This document shows positions 10,601 to 21,292 of a stretch of 64,000 nt of DNA, one piece after another. The DNA comes from Aggregatibacter kilianii. GTDB lineage: Bacteria > Pseudomonadota > Gammaproteobacteria > Enterobacterales > Pasteurellaceae. Both the position numbers and the translations under genes were made by a program. The stretch is from the NCBI RefSeq assembly GCF_003130255.1, contig NZ_NRCN01000001.1, positions 1,668,501-1,732,500 on the forward strand, in the 5' to 3' direction. Numbering within the stretch: the first letter of the stretch is position 1; each line of letters opens with the position of its first letter. The notes below the pieces were generated by a model. That model did not search any database. It worked only from the letters and a program-made list of their open reading frames with translations, and was not told the origin of the DNA.

Positions 10601-11872
10601 CTAGGGTTTAAAGTGCGGTAAGATTTCCGTGCGTTTTTGTTTCACCGCAAAAATACGACCGCGATTAAGCTGATCACGAATGGCTTTATTTTCAAAACCT
10701 GCCGCAATAATGGATTGAATATCGACTTTTAAGGCTGCCTGATATAAAGCCAAGGCAAATTCTTGCTGTGGATACTGGGTATGTTCAAAGCCTTTTCTGC
10801 CACGGGTGTCGGCAAAACACACCAATAAAAATTCCATAAAACGTAATGGGTTACGCCACACGTCGAACGTATTAAACAGTTTCACTACGGTTTCCGGGCG
10901 CAGTTCAAAGATTTTGTGAATATGCGTGTGATATTCGCAAGTTAGCTCTGCCAGTTGTTGATAATAGGACGGCACTTTGAGGCGCTTGCACAGATTGCGG
11001 GTGGGTGTCATGCCTAATTTTTCATGGCCGTGATGGTGTGGCCAATTGGATTTTGGCGTTTTTGCTTTGCCTAAGTCATGACAAATGGCGGCAAAACGCA
11101 CCGCACTTTTATGGCAATCCACCTGTTCCGAAAGCAAGGTTGCTTGTTGCAAGACCAGCATAGTATGCACGAAACTGTCAATTTCAGGGTGATATTTGGC
11201 GGGATTTGGCACGCCATATAATGCCTCTAATTCAGGAAATAATACGGCAAGTGCGCCGACCTGACGTAAGGTTTCAAAATAGATCTCAGGATTTTTTTCG
11301 TTTAGCGCTTTTTCCGTTTCCGCCCAAACCCGCTCGGCGGTGAGATGTTGCAATTCGCCTTGTACCGTGAGTGTTTGCATTAACTGCAAAGTTTCCGGCG
11401 CAATAGTAAACCCCAAATGATAATAGCGTGCGGCAAAGCGGGCGACGCGCAACACTCGCAAGGGATCCTCTGCAAATGCGGGGGAAACATGGCGCAAAAT
11501 GCGTTGTTGTAAATCATCTGCTCCGTGGTAAGGATCGTATAAATTGCCTTGTAAATCCTGTGCCATGGCGTTAATGGTGAGATCGCGACGCATTAAATCT
11601 TGCTCAAGGGTAATATCGGCGGAAAAGTCACAAATAAACCCCGTATAACCTTGGCCTGATTTGCGTTCGGTACGTGCTAAAGCATATTCTTCTTTGCTTT
11701 GCGGATGGAGAAAAACGGGAAAGTCTTTTCCTACTTGTTGATAACCGAGATTGAGCAAAGTTTGTGGCGTTGCCCCCACAATTACCCAATCGCGGTCTTT
11801 TACGGGCAGGTTGAGAAGCTGATCACGCACAGCTCCGCCAACCAAATAAATTTGAAATGGAGCGTCGGCCAT
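10601..11872 (-). CDS. cca: Cca, multifunctional CCA-adding enzyme with HD phosphohydrolase domain
   Basis: This enzyme adds and repairs the 3' CCA end of tRNA. The N-terminal class II nucleotidyltransferase shows [16 protein letters not shown] and [10 protein letters not shown]; the C-terminal HD domain shows [13 protein letters not shown], typical of the gammaproteobacterial form. The ATG at 11872 overlaps the ygiM stop as TAATG, indicating translational coupling; a TTG three codons upstream is not needed. Length 423 residues (E. coli 412). Confidence 0.95.
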   Translation of the reverse strand: MADAPFQIYLVGGAVRDQLLNLPVKDRDWVIVGATPQTLLNLGYQQVGKDFPVFLHPQSKEEYALARTERKSGQGYTGFICDFSADITLEQDLMRRDLTINAMAQDLQGNLYDPYHGADDLQQRILRHVSPAFAEDPLRVLRVARFAARYYHLGFTIAPETLQLMQTLTVQGELQHLTAERVWAETEKALNEKNPEIYFETLRQVGALAVLFPELEALYGVPNPAKYHPEIDSFVHTMLVLQQATLLSEQVDCHKSAVRFAAICHDLGKAKTPKSNWPHHHGHEKLGMTPTRNLCKRLKVPSYYQQLAELTCEYHTHIHKIFELRPETVVKLFNTFDVWRNPLRFMEFLLVCFADTRGRKGFEHTQYPQQEFALALYQAALKVDIQSIIAAGFENKAIRDQLNRGRIFAVKQKRTEILPHFKP

Positions 11873-12483
11873 TATGCCCAACCATCACGACGACGGCGTT
11901 TCGGCATGATTAACGGTAGGATTAAACCGATTAATAAGCCGACACCTAATACGGAACCGCCGTAAATAAACCATTGAATGGCAATTTCGCGTTTGCCGGC
12001 ATCAAGCATAGCCTCTAAATCACGATTTTTATTTTTAGTGATTTCCAATTCACGTTTCAGTTGAGAATTTTGTTCTAATAATTCGCTACTTTGTTCTTCC
12101 GCCTGTTTGGTACGACGTTGCATTTCCACCGTGCGTTGCTGCCAATCACCGTCTAAACGATTTAGTTTCAGGCTTAATTCTTGAATTTGACTTTTGAGTT
12201 TTGGATTTTCTAATTTGCTACTGGCTTCATTGCTGAGCTCGCTGGTAAGAATCCAAGCTTCACGGTTTTTCGCATCTCGAATTAAAGTGTATCGGTCTTT
12301 TTGATCAAGTACGGTTACTGCTTCGCCTGACTGAATTGCCCCAGCAATTTTATATTGATCACCGGCGCCTTTGCGTAAATAAGTTGATAAGTTTTCTGTA
12401 ACATATTTGGTTTCTGCATGGGCTAGATTGATGCCCAGACCGAGAAAACCGAGTGCGAGGAGATAATTAATCGTTTTTTTCAT
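11872..12483 (-). CDS. ygiM: YgiM-type SH3-domain membrane protein (TIGR04211)
   Basis: The 203-residue protein has a signal peptide (to about residue 23, [14 protein letters not shown]), a bacterial SH3 domain (about 25-90, with [13 protein letters not shown]), a coiled coil (about 92-160, rich in Glu, Gln, Arg), one C-terminal membrane helix (about 168-190) and a basic end (KRRRRDGWA). This is the layout of E. coli YgiM, which also sits next to cca. The molecular role is unknown; the SH3 domain suggests cell-wall or peptide binding in the periplasm. Confidence 0.9.
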   Translation of the reverse strand: MKKTINYLLALGFLGLGINLAHAETKYVTENLSTYLRKGAGDQYKIAGAIQSGEAVTVLDQKDRYTLIRDAKNREAWILTSELSNEASSKLENPKLKSQIQELSLKLNRLDGDWQQRTVEMQRRTKQAEEQSSELLEQNSQLKRELEITKNKNRDLEAMLDAGKREIAIQWFIYGGSVLGVGLLIGLILPLIMPKRRRRDGWA

Positions 12484-12512
12484 ATATAGGAAATCCCAAG
12501 CGGATAAGAAAC

Positions 12513-12542
12513 AAAAGTGCGGTGAAAAATGACCGCACTTTT
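12513..12542 (-). terminator. USS-pair terminator after pit
   Basis: Inverted USS copies (AAAAGTGCGGT at 12513-12523 and ACCGCACTTTT at 12532-12542) form an 11-bp stem with an 8-base loop directly downstream of the leftward pit gene. Confidence 0.8.
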
Positions 12543-12551
12543 ACGTCTTGA

Positions 12552-13817
12552 TTAATGGAAAACAGCTTGTAATAGATAGTAAATAATAATAGAGAATAAT
12601 GCGCCTGCCGGTAGGGTAACAACCCAAGAAACAAAGATGTTACGAATCACCATCAAGTTAATCGCCGCAATACCGCGTGCAAAGCCGATACCCAATACAG
12701 CGCCTACCAACGTTTGTGTGGTGGAAATCGGTAAGCCGGTACCCGATGCCACGACCACGGTCATTGCGGTGGCAAATTGTGCGGCAAAACCACGACTTGG
12801 GGTCAGATCCGTAATCCCTGTACCGATAGTCGCCATCACTTTGTATCCCATGACAACCAGTCCAACCATAATACCACTGGCACCTAACGGTAGAATCCAC
12901 CATGCCAATGGTGCATCATTTATAATTTGGCCACCGCTTTCAATAATGGCTACCACGGCAGAAAGTGGACCGATGGCGTTCGCCACATCGTTTGAACCGT
13001 GGGCAAATGCCATAGCGCAGGCGGTCATAAGCATTAAAATACTGAAGACTTTTTCCACCCCACCAAAGGTACCGCCTTCCAACATTTTAAATTTAAATTT
13101 ACGACTACGGAAATAGAAGTAGCAATAAATGATACCGACAACACTGATAGCCAACGAAATCAGGACATTTTCCGTACCGGTTAAATTTAATCCGACGTGT
13201 TTTAATCCCTTGGTTAAGGTGACGATACACAAAATGAAGATGGTTACTCCCATGTAATATGGGCCGTATTTTTGTGCATTTTTAAACGGGCTGTCTGTGT
13301 CAAAAATCAGTTTTTGAGTGCTGATAAAAATCCCGTAAGCTAAGAAACCGGCAATGACCGGTGTAATAAACCAACTTCCTACAATATTTTTGATATTGCT
13401 CCAATCTACGGAGTGGAAACCGGCCGTTACACAAGAAAAACCTACGATAGCACCGATGATTGAGTGCGTGGTGGAAACCGGCCAGCCCATTTTGGAGGCG
13501 ATTAATAACCATGCGCCGGAGGCAAATAGGGCGGCCATCATGCCGAAAACCAACACTTCAGGTCGGTCGATGAATTGGGTGGTGTCAATAATACCGCTTT
13601 TAATTGTTTCGGTAACCTCGCCGCCGGCTAAATAGGCCCCGGCAGCTTCGAAAATCATTGCAATAATAATCGCTTGTTTTGGCGTGATAGTACCTGAGCC
13701 AACAGATGTTCCCATTGCATTCGAAACATCGTTGGCTCCCACACCAAAGGCCATGAAAAAGCCGAAAACGGCCGTAATAATAATCAATAACGAGCCGTAT
13801 TGAGAGAGTAATTCCAT
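12552..13817 (-). CDS. pit: Pit-family inorganic phosphate transporter
   Basis: This is a PiT-family symporter with two copies of the signature repeat: GANDVSNAMGTSVGSG near residue 27 and GSNDVANAIGPLSA near residue 275. The 421-residue protein has about ten to eleven membrane segments in two halves joined by a loop (about 215-260). It lies 24 bases downstream of the DUF47 gene, a pairing known from H. influenzae and widely conserved. The substrate is phosphate or a metal-phosphate complex; sulfate is unlikely. Confidence 0.92.
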   Translation of the reverse strand: MELLSQYGSLLIIITAVFGFFMAFGVGANDVSNAMGTSVGSGTITPKQAIIIAMIFEAAGAYLAGGEVTETIKSGIIDTTQFIDRPEVLVFGMMAALFASGAWLLIASKMGWPVSTTHSIIGAIVGFSCVTAGFHSVDWSNIKNIVGSWFITPVIAGFLAYGIFISTQKLIFDTDSPFKNAQKYGPYYMGVTIFILCIVTLTKGLKHVGLNLTGTENVLISLAISVVGIIYCYFYFRSRKFKFKMLEGGTFGGVEKVFSILMLMTACAMAFAHGSNDVANAIGPLSAVVAIIESGGQIINDAPLAWWILPLGASGIMVGLVVMGYKVMATIGTGITDLTPSRGFAAQFATAMTVVVASGTGLPISTTQTLVGAVLGIGFARGIAAINLMVIRNIFVSWVVTLPAGALFSIIIYYLLQAVFH

Positions 13818-13841
13818 GAAAAATACCTAAATTAATGAAAA

Positions 13842-14522
13842 TTATGAACGCGCCAGCATGAGTTCAATGCGCGAGCCAACGCGTTGTGCTTGATCGGCCA
13901 ATACGCCAACCCATTCGATAATTTTGTATAAAAACATAACATCGATCGGGTTGTAGCGATCTTCAATATCAAGCAGCATTTTTCTTAATTTAATTTGTAT
14001 TTGATCGGTATCGTCTTCAATGGCATCAAGTGAGTTAATCATTTGATTTACGAAATTCAATTCGCGACCTTTGAAACCGGTTTCTAATAATTGATCCATT
14101 TCTTCAATCACTTTATGAGCCTGTCCGGTCGCATCCAAACTGCGTTTTAAATAGCTCATAAACTCCGCTTGCATTTCTTGCGGAATACCAAAGTGGCGAC
14201 CCACCATACGTCCGGCAATGTCTTTGGCATAATTGGCCAATTTATCTTGTTGAGTCACTAATTCCAATAAATCCGTACGTTCAATCGGCATAAATAAGCC
14301 GCGTGGTAATTTCAAACGGATTTCCCGTTTTAAACTATCCGCTTGGCGTTCGTGAGCGGAAATATCTAAACGAATTTGTTCCGCTTTGTTCCAGTCGTCC
14401 ACGAAAGTTGCTTCAAAGAAAGGAATTAACAGTTCACAACATTCGGTAACTTTGTTGGAATGTTTTTGGAGAGGTTTTAAAGGGGAGTGGGCGAATAATC
14501 CAAGGATATTATTCATTACCAT
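13842..14522 (-). CDS. DUF47/PhoU-like protein paired with Pit (TIGR00153)
   Basis: The 226-residue, all-helical, soluble protein is of the PhoU-related DUF47 family (TIGR00153) almost always encoded next to Pit transporters and thought to regulate them. Helical segments rich in Glu, Asp and Lys run along the whole length (for example DDWNKAEQIRLDISAHERQA and SLDAIEDDTDQIQIKLRKM). It is first in the leftward pair; AAAGGAG lies about 10 bases before the ATG. Function inferred from family and neighbour. Confidence 0.88.
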   Translation of the reverse strand: MVMNNILGLFAHSPLKPLQKHSNKVTECCELLIPFFEATFVDDWNKAEQIRLDISAHERQADSLKREIRLKLPRGLFMPIERTDLLELVTQQDKLANYAKDIAGRMVGRHFGIPQEMQAEFMSYLKRSLDATGQAHKVIEEMDQLLETGFKGRELNFVNQMINSLDAIEDDTDQIQIKLRKMLLDIEDRYNPIDVMFLYKIIEWVGVLADQAQRVGSRIELMLARS

Positions 14523-14684
14523 AATAAAGTGACTCCTTTAATCAAGGTTAATAACTCAGCGCGCATATTACATGATATGAATGAAAAATTCACGATTTTG
14601 ATCGAAAAAAAACGGCGTTTATCGGATAATGAGCGGCGAAAACGGCAATAAAACAGAAAACCTTATGAATTTAAAGGATTTATT

Positions 14685-15755
14685 ATGCATGATGAAATTG
14701 AATTAAAACTGGCGGCAGAAAATATTCAAATTGAACAATTAACGACCATTTTCGCGCAATTTAATGTGATTGAGCATCAAAAAAACTTTCTGGTTAACAC
14801 TTATTATGATACGGCCGATGGGTATTTTACCCGCCACAATATGGGGCTGCGCGTTCGGCAAAAAGACAATGATTATACGTTAACACTAAAAACCGACGGC
14901 AAGGTGGCGGGCGGTTTGCACGTTCGTCCCGAATACAATGTGACGTTGCCGAATGCCGAGCCGAATTTGGCCGTGTTAACCGAACAATATGAATTATCGT
15001 TAGAGACAACGGATCCGCTAAACGCGATTTTTAGCACGGATTTTGAGCGTCAAATGTGGTTAATTCAGGCCACGCCGACAAGCCAAATTGAAGTGGCGGT
15101 TGATTTGGGCAATGTTATTGTGGGTGAAAAACAGCAGGTCATTAGCGAAATTGAATTTGAAATTAAAGAAGGCGGATTGGCGCCATTTTTTGCCTTTGTG
15201 GCGGATTTTCTACAGCGTTATCAAGGCAAAGTGCATTTTTATTCCATGAGCAAAGCCAAACGGGGGTATCAACTGGCGCAGGGCACAGATCCGAAAGCCT
15301 CAGATTGGATTGAACGTTGGCGCGGCTTTTTGCATACGGAAAAATACGCCAAAAAAACATCGGAAAAACTGACCGCACTTTTGCGTTACGAACAAGATTT
15401 AATCGAAGAAACGTTGGCGTTGGGTGTGGATTTTTTTGCTACCGATTTTATTAAAACCGTTGAGCGTGTCGGTGCCTTTTTTAATTTGGCACATTATTAT
15501 GACGACAACAAAAATCTCTTAGAAACGGCGCTCAACGAGCAGGTCGCAGCAAATCATCACTACGCTTTGGAAAATGTGTTGACGGAATTGACTGAGGCCA
15601 ACGCGCAATTATTTGCGCAAATTCGTGAGGTTATTCGCTTGCATAGCGAAACGAAAGACAACGCGTTAGCAATGAATAAATTGTTCGATCTTATCCAAAC
15701 GCCACAGTATGCACAGCGTATGCTTCATCTGATGACGTTAACGCTTGGCGAATAA
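14685..15755 (+). CDS. ygiF: YgiF-like CYTH-domain inorganic triphosphatase
   Basis: The CYTH fold hydrolyses inorganic triphosphate with a divalent metal. The N-terminal EIELKL (ExExK, residues 4-9) is the family signature, followed by VNTYYDTADGYF, LRVRQK and EIEFEIKEG. After the CYTH domain (about 1-200) comes a shorter helical region (about 210-356) where E. coli YgiF (433 residues) has a CHAD domain, so the C-terminal part is reduced here. radA follows 10 bases after the stop. A USS core lies at about 15370. Confidence 0.88.
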   Translation: MHDEIELKLAAENIQIEQLTTIFAQFNVIEHQKNFLVNTYYDTADGYFTRHNMGLRVRQKDNDYTLTLKTDGKVAGGLHVRPEYNVTLPNAEPNLAVLTEQYELSLETTDPLNAIFSTDFERQMWLIQATPTSQIEVAVDLGNVIVGEKQQVISEIEFEIKEGGLAPFFAFVADFLQRYQGKVHFYSMSKAKRGYQLAQGTDPKASDWIERWRGFLHTEKYAKKTSEKLTALLRYEQDLIEETLALGVDFFATDFIKTVERVGAFFNLAHYYDDNKNLLETALNEQVAANHHYALENVLTELTEANAQLFAQIREVIRLHSETKDNALAMNKLFDLIQTPQYAQRMLHLMTLTLGE

Positions 15756-15765
15756 GGCGGCTATC

Positions 15766-17139
15766 ATGGTAAAAGCAAAAACGGCGTATGTGTGCAACGA
15801 CTGCGGCGCGGAATTTTCTCGTTGGCAAGGGCAGTGTTCCGCCTGTAAAGCGTGGAACACCATTACCGAAGTGCGGTTGGTTTCTGCGCCAAATAATAAA
15901 GCGGATCGTTTTACCGGTTATGCCGGTGAAACCCGCGCCAAAATCCAAACCTTAGATCAAATTAGCTTGCAAGAAACGCCGCGTTTTAGTAGCGGTTTTA
16001 AGGAATTGGATCGCGTATTGGGCGGAGGTGTCGTGCCGGGGAGTGCGATTTTGATTGGCGGCCATCCTGGCGCAGGGAAGAGTACGTTACTGTTACAGGT
16101 GATGTGTGATTTGTCACAAAAAATGACCGCACTTTATGTGACCGGTGAGGAGTCTTTGCAACAAGTGGCGATGCGCGCTAAACGCCTCGGGCTACCGCCG
16201 GAAAAACTCCACATGCTGTCGGAAACCTCCGTGGAACAAATTTGTCATTTGGCGGATCAGTTAAAGCCACAGATTATTGTTATCGACTCTATTCAAGTCA
16301 TGCACTTAGCCGATATTCAATCCTCGCCCGGTAGCGTGGCGCAAGTGCGCGAATGCGCTTCTTTTTTAACCCGTTATGCGAAAACCCGTCAGGTCGCGAT
16401 CGTGATGGTGGGTCATGTGACGAAAGACGGTACCTTGGCAGGGCCGAAAGTGTTGGAGCACGTTATCGACTGTTCTTTATTATTGGAAGGCGAAACCGAT
16501 TCGCGCTATCGTACGTTGCGTAGTCACAAAAATCGTTTCGGCGCCGTGAATGAATTAGGCGTGTTTGCCATGACGGAGCAAGGGCTGAGAGAGGTAAAAA
16601 ATCCATCAGCGATTTTTTTAAGTCGTGGTGATGAACAAACCTCAGGCAGTTCGGTAATGGTGCTGTGGGAAGGTACTCGACCGTTGTTGGTGGAAATTCA
16701 AGCCTTGGTGGATCATTCCATGTTGGCTAATCCGCGCCGTGTTGCTGTGGGACTAGAACAAAATCGCCTTGCCTTATTGCTTGCCGTGCTACATCGCCAC
16801 GGTGGTGTACAAATGGGGGATCAGGATGTTTTCGTCAATGTCGTCGGTGGAGTCAAAGTCACGGAAACCGGCGCCGACTTAGCCTTGCTCTTAGCCCTCA
16901 TTTCCAGCTTCCGCAATCACCCGTTGCCGCAAGATTTAGTGGTTTTTGGTGAAGTAGGGCTGGCGGGCGAAATTCGCCCGGTACCAAGCGGACAAGAACG
17001 TATCAGCGAAGCTGCTAAACACGGTTTTAAACGCGCTATTGTGCCCTTTGGGAATAAGCCAAAACATCCGGTAGAAAATATGCAGGTGTTTACGGTGAAG
17101 AAGCTTTGGGATGCGATTGGCGTGTTGGATAATTTTTAA
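15766..17139 (+). CDS. radA: RadA (Sms), DNA branch-migration ATPase
   Basis: RadA is a RecA-like helicase that processes recombination intermediates and, in competent bacteria, helps integrate transforming DNA. Visible are the N-terminal zinc finger (CNDCG...CSACK), Walker A GGHPGAGKST (about residue 97), the KNRFG motif (SHKNRFGAVNELGVF) and a C-terminal Lon-protease-like domain. I start it at ATG 15766 (MVKAKTAYVC); an in-frame TTG at 15745 lies inside ygiF. Length 457 residues (E. coli 460). Confidence 0.95.
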   Translation: MVKAKTAYVCNDCGAEFSRWQGQCSACKAWNTITEVRLVSAPNNKADRFTGYAGETRAKIQTLDQISLQETPRFSSGFKELDRVLGGGVVPGSAILIGGHPGAGKSTLLLQVMCDLSQKMTALYVTGEESLQQVAMRAKRLGLPPEKLHMLSETSVEQICHLADQLKPQIIVIDSIQVMHLADIQSSPGSVAQVRECASFLTRYAKTRQVAIVMVGHVTKDGTLAGPKVLEHVIDCSLLLEGETDSRYRTLRSHKNRFGAVNELGVFAMTEQGLREVKNPSAIFLSRGDEQTSGSSVMVLWEGTRPLLVEIQALVDHSMLANPRRVAVGLEQNRLALLLAVLHRHGGVQMGDQDVFVNVVGGVKVTETGADLALLLALISSFRNHPLPQDLVVFGEVGLAGEIRPVPSGQERISEAAKHGFKRAIVPFGNKPKHPVENMQVFTVKKLWDAIGVLDNF

Positions 17140-17298
17140 AATGGGTTTTGCCCGATATCCATCGGGCGAAATCTAATCTTTAATTTAAAGATAAACGTAA
17201 AAATAACGCCAAAATACCGACACCTTACTTTATTACTGAAATTTCCCCTAATTTACGCTAAAATCTTCCCTCAATTTTTAAACTCAACTCAAAATCCC

Positions 17299-17778
17299 AT
17301 GGAAAAAAAACTATCCAAAGCTCTCGATGCCATCGACATAAAAATTCTCAACGAATTGCAACGTAACGGAAAAATTTCCAACATTGATTTGTCCAAGAAA
17401 GTGGGGTTGTCGCCGACGCCTTGTTTGGAGCGGGTGAAACGCTTGGAGAAACAAGGAGTGATCATGGGCTATCGTGCCTTGTTGAACCCGGAATTATTAG
17501 ATTCGCCGTTGTTGGTAATTGTGGAAATTACTTTGGTGCGTGGTAAGCCGGATGTGTTTGAAGAATTCAATGTGGCGGTGCAGCAATTAGATGAAATCCA
17601 AGAATGCCATTTGGTTTCCGGTGATTTTGATTATTTGCTGAAAACCCGAGTCGCGGATATGGCGGCCTACCGTAAATTGCTCGGCACGACCTTATTACGC
17701 TTGCCGGGCGTGAATGACACCCGCACTTATGTAGTGATGGAAGAAGTGAAACAAACTAATTTTTTACAGTTGAAATAG
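17299..17778 (+). CDS. lrp: Lrp, leucine-responsive regulatory protein
   Basis: This is a feast/famine global regulator of amino-acid metabolism. The 159-residue protein has an N-terminal HTH (about residues 10-60, with ILNELQRNGKISNIDLSKKV and SPTPCLERVKRLE) and a RAM/AsnC ligand-binding domain (about 70-155). It lies immediately upstream of ftsK as in E. coli, 17 bases apart. The 159-base gap before it holds a small stem (GCCCGAT/ATCGGGC, 17150-17167) without a clear T run, a weak radA terminator candidate. Confidence 0.95.
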   Translation: MEKKLSKALDAIDIKILNELQRNGKISNIDLSKKVGLSPTPCLERVKRLEKQGVIMGYRALLNPELLDSPLLVIVEITLVRGKPDVFEEFNVAVQQLDEIQECHLVSGDFDYLLKTRVADMAAYRKLLGTTLLRLPGVNDTRTYVVMEEVKQTNFLQLK

Positions 17779-17795
17779 CATACAAGTCGTAACGC

Positions 17796-20552
17796 ATGAT
17801 TAAACATATTACCGAACATTTTTCGCCAAAATCTTACCTGTTAAATTTACTGCTGGGATTGACCGCACTTTTGGGCCTGTATTTGATTATTGCATGGTCA
17901 GGTTATACGCCGTTGGATAGTTCTTGGGCAACCTCCAGTTTTGCGCCTGAAACCATCAATAAAGCGGGTGCATTGGGCGCGTGGTTTGTGGATTTATTTT
18001 TTGTTTTTTTCGGTTACATCGGTAATCTGATTCCTTTTATTTTATTTTTTATTCCCGTCTATTTAATTCGTTCTAAACGCGTAAATGAGCTCACTTGGAC
18101 AAAAGTGAGTCTGCGTTCTTTCGGTTTTATTTTGTTGTTGTGCGGCTTGACGGTGATTTGTACGTTATCGTTGAACAACACCGCAAGTTATCTTGCCGGT
18201 GGCGTGTTAGGCGGCAGTTTGACGTTGAATTTATATCCGAGCTTAGGCAAATTCGGGGTGTTGTGTCTTGCCATTGTCTTTTCTGTGATAGGGTTTATTT
18301 TTTGCTCCGGCACGTCATTTATTCGTGTGTTAATGCGTTTTTATCAATGGTTGACGATGCAAAACCCACCTGAACCGGAAAAAACGGAAGAGGATGAAGC
18401 ATCGGAAGCAGTGGAAGAAATCGTCATTAGAGAAGAGGATATTTTGGCTACGCCGTTGGCAGAAAATCTGTCTAATGCCCCAATTGACGATATTGTCGCA
18501 CCGACAAGTCAGATTAATATCAGCGGTTTGTCAACGACGGCACAAGCAAGTAATGCGGATAAGGTTCAAACTTTTGCGGCAGATGATAAATCGGATGAGT
18601 TTGTCGCCTATGATTTTGAACAACAAGAACCGTTGCCGAATGTGAGTATTTCCACCTACAACAGTGAAGTTAACCTGCCGAATCAAGATGATTTTACACC
18701 GGTGTGGCAACAGGCCGATGACAATAACAACAGTCAAAGTGCGGTGGATTTTTCACAAGATTTTCACGCTTCAAATTTTGCTACCGATGAGGCGATTCCA
18801 AGTGTTTCTTTGGCAAATCCAACTCAAGCGGATGCTGATATTGAAAGCACGGCGGAAAGCGATTTAGCCCGTCAGTTTGCCGCCCAAGAACAACAACGTT
18901 TGCAGGAAATGGAAGAGCGAGCCAAGGCTATGGGCGCACAAGAGGTTTATCAACAAATTGTGCAGGAGCAGCCGCAAGAACCCGAGCCGAAACCGCATAA
19001 TTACAAACCTTATGGCGATTCTTTGGTGCATCCTGTGTTTCAGCAACATAAAAATAAAGTAGAAAAGCCGACTACGCCGTTGCCAAGCCTGGATTTATTG
19101 GAACATCATCCAACCCGCGCGCAAGATATTACGCAAGAAGAAATTGTGGAAACTTCACAGCGAATTGAACAACAATTACGCAATTTTAATGTGAAGGCCA
19201 AAGTGAAAGATGTCTTGGTAGGGCCTGTGGTGACCCGTTATGAATTAGAGTTGGATCCCGGTGTGAAGGCTTCACGCGTTACCAGCTTAGATACGGATTT
19301 AGCGCGTGCATTGATGTTTCGTTCTATTCGTGTGGCGGAAGTGATTCCGGGCAAACCTTATATTGGTATTGAAACACCGAACGATCATCGTCAAATGGTG
19401 CCGTTGCGGGATGTGTTGGACAGCGACGAATTCCGTCATTCTAAGGCCTTACTTTCCATGGCATTGGGTAAAGATATCAGCGGCAAGCCGGTGGTCGTGG
19501 ATCTGGCTAAAATGCCGCATTTATTGGTGGCGGGAACGACCGGTTCCGGTAAGTCCGTTGGCGTGAACACGATGATTCTGAGCTTGCTTTATCGGGTGAA
19601 ACCGGAAGAAGTGAAGTTCATTATGATTGACCCGAAAGTCGTAGAGCTTTCTATTTATAACGACATTCCACACTTGTTGACGGAAGTGGTGACCGACATG
19701 AAAAAAGCCGCTAATGCGTTGCGTTGGTGTGTGGATGAAATGGAGCGCCGTTATAAATTATTGTCGGCAATTCGGGTGCGCAATATCGAAGGATTTAATG
19801 AAAAAATTGATGAATATGACGCCTTAAATATGCCGATTCCGAATCCGTTATGGCGTCCCGGCGACTCTATGGATAATTTACCGCCACCGTTGGAGAAACT
19901 CAGTTATATCGTTGTGATTGTCGATGAATTTGCGGATTTAATGATGGTCGCCGGTAAACAGGTGGAAGAACTTATCGCCCGCTTGGCGCAAAAAGCCCGT
20001 GCGGTCGGGATTCACTTAATTCTGGCAACCCAACGGCCTTCTGTGGATGTGATTACCGGTTTAATCAAAGCCAACGTACCAACCCGCATTGCGTTTACCG
20101 TCGCCACTAAAATCGATTCGCGTACGATTCTTGATGCCGGTGGTGCGGAGTCGCTGTTAGGCAAAGGGGATATGCTGTATTCACCACAAGGTTCCACCGA
20201 ATTGATGCGTATTCACGGTGCCTTTATGACCGATAACGAAGTAGGGCGTGTTGTGGATGATTGGAAAGCGCGTGGCAAACCGAATTATATTGACGGTATT
20301 CTTGATGGTGACGAAGAAGAAAATAGTGCAGAGCGCACAGGTGATCGTTCCGGTGAAATTGATGACTTATTTGATGAAGTCGTAGAATTTGTCGTCAGCA
20401 CCGGCACGACTTCTATTTCCGCCATTCAACGCCGTTTCCGCGTGGGTTTCAACCGTGCCGCTAACATTATGGAACAGTTGGAAGAACAAGGCATTGTTTC
20501 CGCCGCACAAAACGGCAAGCGTGAAGTGTTGGCGCGTGGAGCGGATTATTAG
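17796..20552 (+). CDS. ftsK: FtsK, DNA translocase of the divisome
   Basis: FtsK anchors at the septum and pumps chromosome ends apart, activating XerCD at dif. The 918-residue protein has four to five N-terminal membrane segments (about residues 15-185), an acidic/Gln-rich linker (about 190-420), the RecA-like motor with Walker [14 protein letters not shown] (about 575) and VDEFADLMM, and a C-terminal winged-helix gamma domain (about 855-918). The linker is shorter than in E. coli (1329 residues), typical of Pasteurellaceae. A USS core lies near 17862. Confidence 0.96.
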   Translation: MIKHITEHFSPKSYLLNLLLGLTALLGLYLIIAWSGYTPLDSSWATSSFAPETINKAGALGAWFVDLFFVFFGYIGNLIPFILFFIPVYLIRSKRVNELTWTKVSLRSFGFILLLCGLTVICTLSLNNTASYLAGGVLGGSLTLNLYPSLGKFGVLCLAIVFSVIGFIFCSGTSFIRVLMRFYQWLTMQNPPEPEKTEEDEASEAVEEIVIREEDILATPLAENLSNAPIDDIVAPTSQINISGLSTTAQASNADKVQTFAADDKSDEFVAYDFEQQEPLPNVSISTYNSEVNLPNQDDFTPVWQQADDNNNSQSAVDFSQDFHASNFATDEAIPSVSLANPTQADADIESTAESDLARQFAAQEQQRLQEMEERAKAMGAQEVYQQIVQEQPQEPEPKPHNYKPYGDSLVHPVFQQHKNKVEKPTTPLPSLDLLEHHPTRAQDITQEEIVETSQRIEQQLRNFNVKAKVKDVLVGPVVTRYELELDPGVKASRVTSLDTDLARALMFRSIRVAEVIPGKPYIGIETPNDHRQMVPLRDVLDSDEFRHSKALLSMALGKDISGKPVVVDLAKMPHLLVAGTTGSGKSVGVNTMILSLLYRVKPEEVKFIMIDPKVVELSIYNDIPHLLTEVVTDMKKAANALRWCVDEMERRYKLLSAIRVRNIEGFNEKIDEYDALNMPIPNPLWRPGDSMDNLPPPLEKLSYIVVIVDEFADLMMVAGKQVEELIARLAQKARAVGIHLILATQRPSVDVITGLIKANVPTRIAFTVATKIDSRTILDAGGAESLLGKGDMLYSPQGSTELMRIHGAFMTDNEVGRVVDDWKARGKPNYIDGILDGDEEENSAERTGDRSGEIDDLFDEVVEFVVSTGTTSISAIQRRFRVGFNRAANIMEQLEEQGIVSAAQNGKREVLARGADY

Positions 20553-20595
20553 AATTAATCGATTCTTTTGATGTCAAATTGTTACTTTATTTTTC

Positions 20596-20636
20596 TTGCC
20601 TTTTCAGCCGTCTGTAAACGGAGAGAGAAAAGGCAA
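20596..20636 (+). promoter_or_regulatory. Hairpin in the ftsK-lolA intergenic leader
   Basis: A perfect 10-bp stem TTGCCTTTTC/GAAAAGGCAA (20596-20605 with 20627-20636) encloses a second small stem (CCG...CGG). It ends 26 bases before the lolA ATG and has no T run after it, so it looks more like an mRNA leader structure or processing site than a terminator. Confidence 0.5.
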
Positions 20637-20662
20637 TCGGTTTAAACAAGGAATTTAATCAT

Positions 20663-21280
20663 ATGAATAAAATGCTCCAAAAACTCACCGCACTTTCCCT
20701 TCTGGGTATGGCATCTCTTGCTTGGGCAAATGCCGATGTTGAGCTACAAAATCGCTTAAACAAAGTGGATGTGTTGAGTGCGGACTTTGCACAAACCGTG
20801 ATGTCGGCGAATGGTAAAAACGTACAACAAGGCAACGGCAAATTACAAATTAAGCGTCCGAATTTGTTCCGCATGGACACCAAATCCCCGCAAGAAACAC
20901 AAATTATTGCCGATGGACAAACCCTTTGGTTTTATGATCCGTTTGTGGAACAAGTTACGGCCAATTGGGTAAAAGACGCGGTGAATAATACGCCGTTCGT
21001 GTTGTTGACTAGCAACGATAAAAGCCATTGGGCACAATATTCCGTTGAGCAAAAAAGCGATACTTTTGTATTAAAACCAAAAGCGAAAAACAGTAATATC
21101 AAGCAATTTGATATTCGTATTGATGAAAGCGGCGTATTAAAAGGGTTTAGTACCATTGAGAAAGACGGGCAATCCAATCAATATGTGTTGCGTAATATTT
21201 CCAATCAAAATTTAGATAGTGCATTGTTTAAATTTAGCGTGCCAAAAGGCGTGGAATTGGACGATCAACGCAAAAAATAA
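20663..21280 (+). CDS. lolA: LolA, periplasmic lipoprotein carrier
   Basis: LolA shuttles lipoproteins through the periplasm from LolCDE to LolB (also in this window). The 205-residue precursor has a signal peptide (about residues 1-22, ending SLAWANA) and the LolA fold ([45 protein letters not shown]). A USS core falls in the signal-peptide coding part (ACCGCACTT near 20687). rarA starts 12 bases after the stop. Confidence 0.95.
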   Translation: MNKMLQKLTALSLLGMASLAWANADVELQNRLNKVDVLSADFAQTVMSANGKNVQQGNGKLQIKRPNLFRMDTKSPQETQIIADGQTLWFYDPFVEQVTANWVKDAVNNTPFVLLTSNDKSHWAQYSVEQKSDTFVLKPKAKNSNIKQFDIRIDESGVLKGFSTIEKDGQSNQYVLRNISNQNLDSALFKFSVPKGVELDDQRKK

Positions 21281-21292
21281 TCGGAATTAACG

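Noticed and set aside
17150-17167. GCCCGAT/ATCGGGC stem after radA as terminator
   Set aside because: No T run on either side; left unlisted as a terminator and mentioned only with lrp.
20605-20616. AGCCGTCTGTAA in the lolA leader as a Neisseria uptake signal
   Set aside because: The core is broken before GAA and the bases are part of a local hairpin; probably chance.
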